DNA of 6,427 nt from an uncultured Coprococcus sp. (GTDB lineage: Bacteria; Bacillota; Clostridia; Lachnospirales; Lachnospiraceae), in contig URJU01000131.1 of the NCBI GenBank assembly GCA_900548315.1, positions 1-6,427 of the forward strand. The letters are read 5' to 3'. The number at the start of each line of letters is the position of its first letter. The stretch's first letter is position 1. Both the position numbers and the translations under genes were made by a program. A model generated the notes under the pieces. It searched no databases. It was not told the DNA's origin and saw only the letters and a program-made list of their open reading frames with translations. This document shows, one piece after another, positions 1-4,929 of the stretch.

Positions 1-13
1 GTATAAGAGACAG
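1..13. other. Nextera transposon-end adapter remnant (artefact)
   Basis: The first 13 bases are identical to the last 13 bases of the 19-bp Tn5 mosaic end used in Illumina Nextera libraries (GTATAAGAGACAG). The opposite contig end carries the same element in reverse orientation plus the Read 1 primer tail, so this is untrimmed library adapter and not genomic sequence. Confidence 0.95.
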
Positions 14-156
14 GGTATAAGTATTATTGAAAATATAATTGAAAATATGGGATGTTTCATCTTGATATTGAAATATAAAGCAAGTATTGCCATTGCAATA
101 CCAATCAGAAACATAATCCCAAATACTATAAGTAAAAATGCTATTGTATTTACCAT
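14..156 (-). CDS. Small membrane protein, 3' end cut off by the adapter
   Basis: An ATG at 156 opens a frame that stays open for 47 codons until it runs into adapter sequence at base 13, so the C-terminus is missing. A strong ribosome binding site (GGGGAG, six bases before the ATG) supports the start. Residues 4 to about 29 are a continuous hydrophobic stretch (TIAFLLIVFGIMF...), followed by a short basic turn with Lys32, Lys34 and His35 and then the start of a second hydrophobic segment (SIIFSIILI). This looks like a small protein with at least two membrane helices. The start overlaps by seven bases the end of the upstream frame at 150-329, an arrangement typical of translationally coupled genes. 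I do not recognise the family and assign no function. Because the sequence stops at a library artefact, this is an assembly truncation and not a biological one. Confidence 0.6.
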
Positions 157-329
157 TTCAAGCTCCCCTCATACAAATATTTGCCGCATTTATCAAATGC
201 CGCAATCAGATCAAGGAAACGCTGGTCAAATGACTCCTCGTAGAATCCATATTCCTCGAATCTGCCTGGAATTGCAAGTGCATCGTAAATCCACAGGCTA
301 ACATTGTGAACATTGGACTCTAGTCCATT
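150..329 (-). pseudogene. Coding-like frame without a usable start (broken gene or 3' fragment)
   Basis: This 59-codon frame ends at TAA (150-152) and reads like real protein: its C-terminal part contains IPGRFEEYGFYEE, then FLDLIAAFDKCGKY, ending EGSLKW. It has no ATG or GTG, and its only TTG codons are among the last eight or so. Upstream it is closed by TAA at 330-332, and it lies in the same frame as the ATC-hydrolase-like gene, which stops at 336-338. An ATG at 328 in another frame reads only Met-Asp before a TAG; one inserted base just after it would join it to this frame, so a frameshift or assembly indel is possible. No ribosome binding site is visible before that ATG. The last seven bases overlap the well-supported start of the next gene. 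Family unknown. It may be a broken small gene, a gene with a non-standard start, or coincidence. Confidence 0.4.
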
Positions 330-335
330 TTAACG

Positions 336-953
336 TCATTTTATCAGTGTGACATGGAAATCACAGCATTCATCCCCCTGTCCAAGTGTCTTGGTACGCT
401 GAAGCTGGCCTCCTTCATTTCTGTAATTTCTCTCGTCCATGTTGCACAGGCATGGAACAAATTCAAAGCAGTTTTCCCTCTTGCCCAGTTTGCATATTCC
501 ACATTCCGTATAAGTGTTATAGAATTCGTCGACACCTTTCTCATAGCGGAATTTCCAGTCAAGCTCATACTTCGATGTCTGGCTTGCTATGCTCTCCTGC
601 ACCTTTTTGTCCTGCACCTTGTCTGTGAAGAGCGTGCACTTCTTGTTCTCATGCGCTTTTACCATGAATGGCGAGTCGAACACCGCAGTGACCATCTCAT
701 CCACAACATCAGGTGTGATCCTGTCCGGCTCTGCCTTGTGCAGTGAAAATACAAATGCCGCGATATACAGATTCATCTCCAGTGAACTTCCACCTATATC
801 CGGAGTCCTGAGGAGCATCTCTTTGTACTCTCTCTTCACGGATCTTTTGTATTTCTTCATATCCATATCAGGATATATCTTCTCAAGCCTTGCAAGCGCC
901 TGCTTAAAACACAGCAGTTCCACAGCCTTTGCATACATTCCATATTTCAACAT
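336..953 (-). CDS. L-2-amino-thiazoline-4-carboxylic acid (ATC) hydrolase family protein
   Basis: A 205-residue soluble protein with no signal peptide or membrane segment. The C-terminal half carries the marks of the ATC hydrolase family (Pfam ATC_hydrolase): a cysteine-rich section with C151-x2-C154, C162, C168 and C170 (ECGICKLG...CFEFVPCLC), then RTKTL at 186-190 and GDECCDFH at 193-200, the usual GD-x2-CDF ending of the family. The N-terminal half is mostly helical and charged. The founding enzyme opens the ring of L-ATC to N-carbamoyl-L-cysteine in bacterial cysteine production. The family is much wider than that reaction, however, so the substrate here is unknown. The start is the ATG at 953, 18 bases after the stop of the hydrolase gene; the ribosome binding site is weak (GCAGG, eight bases before). 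It is clearly in one operon with that hydrolase. No terminator follows it. Confidence 0.75.
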   Translation of the reverse strand: MLKYGMYAKAVELLCFKQALARLEKIYPDMDMKKYKRSVKREYKEMLLRTPDIGGSSLEMNLYIAAFVFSLHKAEPDRITPDVVDEMVTAVFDSPFMVKAHENKKCTLFTDKVQDKKVQESIASQTSKYELDWKFRYEKGVDEFYNTYTECGICKLGKRENCFEFVPCLCNMDERNYRNEGGQLQRTKTLGQGDECCDFHVTLIK

Positions 954-971
954 TTTAATCGCCTGCCTTTT

Positions 972-1901
972 TTATTCCTGTATCCATTCCTTAAGTGCGA
1001 CTGAGAGTCTTCTGTCTATATCCTTTCTCGTCGCCTCGCACTCATTTGGATAATCCTTTGCAGCCTTGAATATAAACTTCATGACGAATTTCAGTCCAAC
1101 CGGAAGTGCCATACGAAGCATCGATTCCGGCAGAACAAAATGAGTTCCATGCTCATACACAAGCGGCACATACTCACATGTATGTGGACGCTCCTTCAGT
1201 CGCTGATCCATTCTGCGGATGTATTTGCCCGCCTCCCAGAACGAGTCGTCGTCTGCACCAATCAAAAACAGCTTTCCCCTTATGTTCTCGACCTTGATCA
1301 TTTCCTCTTCCGTATGTTCCCTTGCCTTCTCCGAATCGATAAACAGACAGGTACTGCGCTCAATGTCACCGGAGTTCTTCGTCTCCTCCTCGATTTTCTG
1401 CCAGTACACAGGATGCTCATACACAAATGGCATATAAGCAAGAGGCTCGCCTCTCCACGAAAGAGTCGATGCACCCGGTATCGGCCATTCCTTACATCCG
1501 TCTTTTTTGCCCTGTTCAAATCCCTGCCATACAAAGTCACTTGCCGTAAGTCCAAATGTCAATGTGATATCAGGAAAATACGATGCCGCAACAAGGGAAT
1601 CCATTCCAGCCGTACTCATTCCCATGATTCCTATTTTCCGGTTTCCATGACTTTTCAGCCATGCAATAGCCGTCTCTATTCTCTCAAGCGGATTATTTAC
1701 ATGGCTGTAATTCTTCTTTCCAGGAGATATGCAGAGTGCGTTCACACCATTTTTGTGCAGCCACTTTGCTCCGCACTTCGCCATAAAATCATTCGGATCG
1801 TCTCCAAACAGTCCTATGAATGCACAGTCAGCCCCATTTGGATTCTCGTAATATGTTCCGTAGAATCCGTCCTTCTCGTTCTCAAAAATCTGTTTTTTCA
1901 C
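972..1901 (-). CDS. Alpha/beta hydrolase, acyl-CoA thioester hydrolase/BAAT C-terminal-like
   Basis: A 309-residue cytoplasmic alpha/beta hydrolase. Numbering from the GTG at 1901, the nucleophile elbow is IGIMGMSTAG with Ser96; the likely acid is in GADDDSFW (Asp217-219); the likely catalytic His254 is in EHGTHFVLPE. An early segment with GLFGDDP and GAKWLHKNGVNAL is the first core strand and helix of this subfamily. Proteins of this type are usually annotated as acyl-CoA thioester hydrolase/BAAT C-terminal domain or dienelactone-hydrolase-like; the substrate cannot be read from the sequence. The elbow is G-M-S-T-A, with Ala where the classical motif has Gly. Start choice: an ATG at 1916 is in frame but has only AGGA two bases before it, whereas GTG at 1901 has GGAGG at an ideal eight-base spacing and forms a GTGA overlap with the upstream frame. 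I prefer GTG; the ATG would add five residues. It is co-transcribed with the ATC-hydrolase-family gene. Confidence 0.85.
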   Translation of the reverse strand: MKKQIFENEKDGFYGTYYENPNGADCAFIGLFGDDPNDFMAKCGAKWLHKNGVNALCISPGKKNYSHVNNPLERIETAIAWLKSHGNRKIGIMGMSTAGMDSLVAASYFPDITLTFGLTASDFVWQGFEQGKKDGCKEWPIPGASTLSWRGEPLAYMPFVYEHPVYWQKIEEETKNSGDIERSTCLFIDSEKAREHTEEEMIKVENIRGKLFLIGADDDSFWEAGKYIRRMDQRLKERPHTCEYVPLVYEHGTHFVLPESMLRMALPVGLKFVMKFIFKAAKDYPNECEATRKDIDRRLSVALKEWIQE

Positions 1902-2032
1902 AACTTTTTCCTCCATTTTCCTGTATGCTCCAGACCGCCCTCGCTGCCTGATAACACAATGACAACTTTATCTCTTCTGTCACCAACCGGATATAAGACA
2001 CAATCCGCCTTGTGCAGTGTTCTTTTATAGTC
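1898..2032 (-). pseudogene. Remnant of the N-terminal part of a second BAAT/dienelactone-type hydrolase
   Basis: A 44-codon frame ending at TGA (1898-1900) contains CVLYPVGDRRDKVVIVLSG followed by SEGGLEHTGKW. This resembles the first core strand and oxyanion-loop region of BAAT/dienelactone-type alpha/beta hydrolases, which commonly read KVVIV-x-SGS-x-GG. It corresponds to the ADCAFIGLFGDDP section of the intact hydrolase next to it, so it looks like the start of a diverged paralogue. It has no start codon after the in-frame TGA at 2033-2035. A strong purine run (AGGGGGG, 2056-2062) upstream could be its old ribosome binding site, but the following ATG reads straight into TAA. It therefore appears decayed: start lost and body deleted. 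It overlaps the intact gene's start by four bases. The match is by eye; coincidence or a leader peptide is possible. Confidence 0.45.
1899..1914 (-). promoter_or_regulatory. Ribosome binding site and GTG start of the BAAT-like hydrolase
   Basis: On the minus strand GGAGG (1914-1910) lies eight bases before GTG (1901-1899). The GTG shares bases with the TGA (1900-1898) that ends the upstream reading frame, giving the GTGA junction common in coupled genes. This site favours 1901 over the ATG at 1916 as the true start. Confidence 0.55.
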
Positions 2033-2086
2033 TCAGAACCTTTCTTTTGTTACATCCCCCCTGATCCAATTCTCTTAACAACCACA

Positions 2087-2115
2087 ATGTTAGTCGCTAC
2101 TAACTTTATTGTCAA
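2087..2115 (-). promoter_or_regulatory. Sigma-70-type promoter for the hydrolase operon
   Basis: On the minus strand a perfect -35 TTGACA (2115-2110) is followed after 17 bases by TAACAT (2092-2087), a four-of-six -10 match. Transcription would start near 2080, giving a leader of about 180 bases before the GTG at 1901; that leader contains the hydrolase remnant. The 318-base stretch 1902-2219 contains only this promoter, its inverted repeat, the remnant and the terminator of the preceding operon. Confidence 0.6.
2089..2104. promoter_or_regulatory. 16-bp inverted repeat in the promoter spacer, likely repressor operator
   Basis: GTTAGT, four bases, ACTAAC: two perfect 6-bp half-sites placed between the -35 and -10 elements and overlapping the -10. 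A dimeric regulator bound here would block RNA polymerase. The short spacing and TTAGT/ACTAA half-sites are in the style of MarR-family operators, but the regulator is not encoded in the window and the assignment is inference. Confidence 0.45.
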
Positions 2116-2152
2116 CTGTTATTGTTTTATAAATCAAAAAACTCCCTCAAAT

Positions 2153-2206
2153 AAAAAAGCACCCGCAAACACATCTTCTAAGACCTAATGATGTGTTTGC
2201 GGATGC
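2153..2206 (-). terminator. Rho-independent terminator of the HMA-cupredoxin operon
   Basis: A 17-bp stem (arms 2190-2206 and 2159-2175, one G-U pair in the minus-strand RNA) with a 14-base loop is followed by six U residues (2158-2153). The single imperfect pair is a wobble only in the minus-strand transcript, which fixes the direction. It begins 14 bases after the stop of the 161-residue protein's gene. Confidence 0.92.
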
Positions 2207-2219
2207 CATTTGCATCGTA

Positions 2220-2705
2220 TTATTCTTCTATATATTTTCTCAAATACAGACCCTCTTGCATGACTAATTTTTGTATCAAATCTAACTGATCATAAGTTGC
2301 ATTTATAACCTCTATAGAATTTCTGTTATTGATGCTAAACAACATATCTTTGTCCTTGCCCATCAACAATTGAATTGATGAAATTTCATTTATCAATACA
2401 AAATGAATCAAATCCGATATTTGATCAAAATTTTCTTTAGCTATATCCATACTATCTTCGTACAGGCTCCTGTATTTTCCTGTATAGCCGTCAGGAAACT
2501 CCGTCATCACCCCCGACGCGTCATAATATGCCAGCAAAGTTATAACTACATTGGAAACCTTATCGCAAAAGCTGTTCAGGTTGTGGCTGAAATAATACTC
2601 CTCAAACTCATAGAATCTATCTCCCATACACTTCTCCGGCAGATAATCTATATAATAATACTCACTACTCTGTTGTAACTTTTCTATCTTATCGAATATA
2701 TTCAT
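2220..2705 (-). CDS. Protein of unknown function, last gene of the metal-handling operon
   Basis: A 161-residue protein with no signal peptide, membrane helix or recognisable domain. It is acidic and rich in aromatic residues near the N-terminus (EYYYIDYLPEKC at 15-26, EFEEYYF at 33-39), has only Cys26 and Cys47, and looks mostly helical. The ATG at 2705 is chosen because AAAGGAG lies six bases before it; an in-frame TTG at 2732 has no such site. It starts 27 bases after the stop of the DUF2318 lipoprotein gene with no terminator between, and the operon's terminator follows directly, so it is co-transcribed with the two metal-related genes. Its sequence is very A+T-rich (50 G+C in the 180 bases 2221-2400 by hand count) compared with the hydrolase genes (61 of 120 in 1441-1560). 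This hints at a separate origin. I do not recognise the family; a soluble metal-related accessory or an unrelated passenger are both possible. Confidence 0.8.
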   Translation of the reverse strand: MNIFDKIEKLQQSSEYYYIDYLPEKCMGDRFYEFEEYYFSHNLNSFCDKVSNVVITLLAYYDASGVMTEFPDGYTGKYRSLYEDSMDIAKENFDQISDLIHFVLINEISSIQLLMGKDKDMLFSINNRNSIEVINATYDQLDLIQKLVMQEGLYLRKYIEE

Positions 2706-2732
2706 TCGTATCTCCTTTAGATATGTTTTCAA

Positions 2733-3335
2733 TTACTCAACAGGACCACCCCAAGACGTAAATCTATCTGCATATGTGTCAAGATCAGCCACGCTTACAG
2801 TCAATTTTCCATCTGTATTTTTATAGTCAATATAGGTTGGATTACACCCTCCCGATGTCTCGCCCACGCTGTCCATAGTGAATGTATTTCCACAGTTCTG
2901 GCATACCAGCTTTCCGTCCTGCTCCTTGAAATATGCCATTGGTGAAGGATTACATACCTGGCAAGTATTGAGTGACAAACGCGGTGTTCCATCAGATGCT
3001 TTAACAGCGATAAGCTGGATGTTTGTTCCATTTGAATCATAGTTTACATACAGTGGATCAGAAGTCAATGTGTCTGCATCAATTGTAATCTCTCCATTTT
3101 CTACTGCAGGAGTTACATATACGGTATTTTCGCTTTCGTCTGTGGTTGATTCAAGCTTTCCACTACCTGATGAAGTTGAATTATCTGACGCATTTGAACT
3201 TCCTAATGCACTTGTATTTCCTGACGTATTTGAACTTCCACAGGCTGCCAGCATTGATACCACAAGTGCTGTCATTATAACTGTAAGTATTTTTCTGCTT
3301 GTATCTGTTTTCCTTGTCATTGTTTTATTTCTCAT
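2733..3335 (-). CDS. DUF2318 cysteine-rich lipoprotein, probably metal or Fe-S binding
   Basis: A 200-residue surface lipoprotein. Residues 1-31 are a lipoprotein signal peptide: basic start (RKTDTSRK), hydrophobic core (ILTVIMTALVVSM) and lipobox LAAC with Cys32 as the lipid-modified residue. Residues 33-60 are a Ser/Thr/Asn/Gly-rich tether. The C-terminal part, about 70-200, matches DUF2318: C125-x2-C128 (NTCQVCNPSPMAYF), C145-x2-C148 (LVCQNCGNTF) and the GGCNP motif with Cys164. Known DUF2318 proteins occur beside iron and copper uptake genes, for example in the Campylobacter P19 locus, and are suspected metal or Fe-S binders. The start is ATG 3335, with AAGGAG nine bases upstream inside the end of the preceding gene; a TTG at 3359 lies further upstream. 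Only four bases separate it from the stop of the HMA-cupredoxin protein, so translation is probably coupled. Likely role: extracytoplasmic partner of that protein. Confidence 0.88.
   Translation of the reverse strand: MRNKTMTRKTDTSRKILTVIMTALVVSMLAACGSSNTSGNTSALGSSNASDNSTSSGSGKLESTTDESENTVYVTPAVENGEITIDADTLTSDPLYVNYDSNGTNIQLIAVKASDGTPRLSLNTCQVCNPSPMAYFKEQDGKLVCQNCGNTFTMDSVGETSGGCNPTYIDYKNTDGKLTVSVADLDTYADRFTSWGGPVE
3168..3239 (-). repeat. Two tandem 36-bp units in the lipoprotein linker
   Basis: The linker of the DUF2318 lipoprotein is built from two in-frame 36-bp copies (3239-3204 and 3203-3168), encoding GSSNTSGNTSAL and GSSNASDNSTSS. Their first 19 bases differ at only one position (plus strand 3185-3203 against 3221-3239). 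This is a local tandem duplication that lengthens the tether by 12 residues. Confidence 0.75.
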
Positions 3336-3339
3336 TATC

Positions 3340-4707
3340 TCATTCTCCTTCTCTGCCAATAATATTTATCTTGCCATTTATCATTCCCATCCAGCATGTA
3401 TACTGAACACTCCCCGGTTCTCCCGGTGTAAATTCGATCACATTATCCCCCGGTGTAAATTCATGGGTTATACCATATGCGCTCAATACCATCTTGTAAT
3501 TGCATCCGTTGATGACCTTCTCCGGCACATTTATTGTCCATTTGACCGGGATTCCGCTATAAACTGTAATCTCCGGGTAACTTCCAAAGTCCAGTTCACT
3601 GCTTACATATTGCACATCGCCTGATTCTGATATCTCTGCCATGTTTAACTCTTCCGTGTTTTCTGATAAAGTGGCTGTTCGATTCATATTAATTCCAGAC
3701 AGGCTTAACCCCTGTGAAAGCATCGCAAGTCCCAGAACCACAACAAGAATACATCCTGCACGCATGACAATCTTTGTATATTTCTTGCCAAGCGCAGACA
3801 CGATACTTCCAAATCCAAGCATCAGGGGAACTGTACCCAGGCTGAACATCAGCATTGCAAATGCTCCTGTGATAGGATTTCCTGAACCAAGCGCGATGAT
3901 CTGCATAGACTGCATGGAACCACATGGCATCAATCCGTTTAGCAAACCTACAAAAAATGGACGCTTTTCTGTTATCTTTCTCCTGCTTATTTTATTTACA
4001 AATCTGTTCGGAAATCTTATCTGAAACTTTCTCAGTACAGAAGTAACTCCCAGCATGTTTATTCCCATTATCACCATAAACAGACCTGCTATTATCTTCA
4101 ATATCCCCTGCAGGATCAGTGGAATTCCTGTCTCTGCCCCACCTGTCATGATCATACCGATTCCGCCAAGTAGAAAACCAATCACTGTATATGAAATCAC
4201 CCGTCCCGTGTTATACAGCAATGATGGCATAACCGCACTATTTCTCTTCCCGCTGTCATCCGTCCCCGAAGGTATACATTGCGACAGATTTATACCGCCG
4301 CACATCGCTATGCAGTGAACCGATGTAAGTAATCCCACTACAAACAACATACCATAGCTCATCGCTTGATCAGCAAGCATCGATGGAACAAGCAGGTTCA
4401 GAACACCAAATCTCTGTAACAGATAATACAGGCAGATAATAATTGCAAATGTACCTATTGAACTGACAGTTTTCTTATAATCTATTTTTCTCCTTTGTAC
4501 TACTGTGTAATCAAGGTCATGAATGATGTCTATAATTTGCTCCAGTGTCAATATTTCATTATCAAACTCAACTTCCGCCTGTCCCTTGTTGTATGAGACA
4601 TTAACCTTTGAAATTCCTGTCGTATTTCGTAAAGCCTGTTCTATCGTGTTCTGACAGTTGACACATGTCATTCCCTCAATCAATAGGATTTTTTTCTCCA
4701 TTGTCAT
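3340..4707 (-). CDS. HMA domain - TauE/SafE (UreH-like) membrane domain - cupredoxin-like fusion
   Basis: A 455-residue three-part membrane protein. Residues 4-70 are an HMA metal-binding domain with GMTCVNC (Cys15, Cys18), the Cu(I)-binding loop of CopZ and Cu-ATPases. Residues 80-335 form about seven membrane helices of the sulfite-exporter TauE/SafE (COG2836, UreH/DsbD_2-like) family. Helix 2 has HCIAMCGG (Cys132, Cys136) and helix 5 has LMPCG (Cys262), a cysteine pairing reminiscent of CcdA/DsbD. Residues 370-455 are a cupredoxin-like domain with NGCN (Cys402), EFTPGEPG and YTCWMGM (Cys438, Met440, Met442). Seven helices place the HMA domain in the cytosol and the cupredoxin outside, as expected. 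The start is the ATG at 4707, with AAAAGGA nine bases upstream; the ATG at 4701 is less well spaced. It is first in its operon, behind a CsoR-type operator. The substrate (copper, silver, iron or thiol electrons) is inferred, not shown. The sulfite-exporter label is a family name only. Confidence 0.9.
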   Translation of the reverse strand: MTMEKKILLIEGMTCVNCQNTIEQALRNTTGISKVNVSYNKGQAEVEFDNEILTLEQIIDIIHDLDYTVVQRRKIDYKKTVSSIGTFAIIICLYYLLQRFGVLNLLVPSMLADQAMSYGMLFVVGLLTSVHCIAMCGGINLSQCIPSGTDDSGKRNSAVMPSLLYNTGRVISYTVIGFLLGGIGMIMTGGAETGIPLILQGILKIIAGLFMVIMGINMLGVTSVLRKFQIRFPNRFVNKISRRKITEKRPFFVGLLNGLMPCGSMQSMQIIALGSGNPITGAFAMLMFSLGTVPLMLGFGSIVSALGKKYTKIVMRAGCILVVVLGLAMLSQGLSLSGINMNRTATLSENTEELNMAEISESGDVQYVSSELDFGSYPEITVYSGIPVKWTINVPEKVINGCNYKMVLSAYGITHEFTPGDNVIEFTPGEPGSVQYTCWMGMINGKINIIGREGE

Positions 4708-4726
4708 ACTTATAATTCCTTTTTAT

Positions 4727-4743
4727 ATACCCCTACAGGGTAT
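4727..4743. promoter_or_regulatory. CsoR/CstR-type operator
   Basis: ATACCC, five bases, GGGTAT: a perfect 6-5-6 inverted repeat with C/G-rich cores flanked by TA, the form of operators bound by CsoR-family repressors (copper-sensing CsoR, persulfide-sensing CstR). It lies about 7 to 24 bases after the predicted transcription start and just before the ribosome binding site of the HMA-fusion gene, a position suited to repression. Copper is the more likely signal given the HMA and cupredoxin domains. No csoR gene is in the window. Confidence 0.8.
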
Positions 4744-4756
4744 TTTTAACACTGAC

Positions 4757-4785
4757 AATATAAACACCTGCATTATATTTGTCAA
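4757..4785 (-). promoter_or_regulatory. Promoter of the HMA-cupredoxin operon
   Basis: On the minus strand a perfect -35 TTGACA (4785-4780), a 17-base spacer and a five-of-six -10 TATATT (4762-4757). The expected start of transcription is near 4750, with the CsoR-type operator directly downstream. A near-consensus promoter held down by a repressor fits a metal-inducible operon. Confidence 0.82.
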
Positions 4786-4844
4786 TATTTTTCACAAATT
4801 ATTCAAACATTAGAAAACACAGCCTCCAACTTTCTGCCCCATAT

Positions 4845-4878
4845 AAAAAAGCAGCCAGACAAAATTTTGCCTGACTGC
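4845..4878 (-). terminator. Rho-independent terminator of the symporter gene
   Basis: A 14-bp stem (arms 4865-4878 and 4851-4864) whose two imperfect pairs become G-U wobbles only in the minus-strand RNA, followed by six U residues (4850-4845). The innermost A-T pairs probably open into a small loop. It lies about 50 bases after the symporter stop codon and separates that gene from the next operon's promoter. Confidence 0.9.
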
Positions 4879-4929
4879 TGATAGGTGCTTCCCCAATTAT
4901 TACATATAAATATTTACTTCTATTGAACC

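Noticed and set aside
47..301. 84-codon plus-strand frame at the left end
   Set aside because: No ribosome binding site, and it is antisense to the better supported small membrane protein and the coding-like frame at 150-329; its composition reads as a shadow.
312..326. Hairpin TGGAC/GTCCA as a terminator of the ATC-hydrolase gene
   Set aside because: The stem is only five to six base pairs and is not followed by a U run in the minus-strand RNA; the T run lies on the wrong side for these genes.
1140..2030. Long 296-codon plus-strand frame
   Set aside because: Antisense to the BAAT-like hydrolase, which has catalytic motifs, a ribosome binding site and operon context. The plus frame resembles no protein and is basic and cysteine-rich in the way of shadow frames.
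1917..2080. Riboswitch or structured leader upstream of the hydrolase
   Set aside because: No known riboswitch core or strong nested hairpins are visible, and the leader is better explained by the decayed hydrolase frame.
3070..3624. Plus-strand frame with apparent signal-like hydrophobic stretches
   Set aside because: It is the antisense of the DUF2318 lipoprotein and the cupredoxin domain; the low-complexity linker produces the repetitive leucine, proline and valine look.
3340..4707. Literal reading of the fusion as a sulfite exporter
   Set aside because: The TauE/SafE name is a family label; the HMA and cupredoxin domains and the CsoR-type operator point to metal or thiol chemistry. CstR-type sulfur control cannot be fully excluded.
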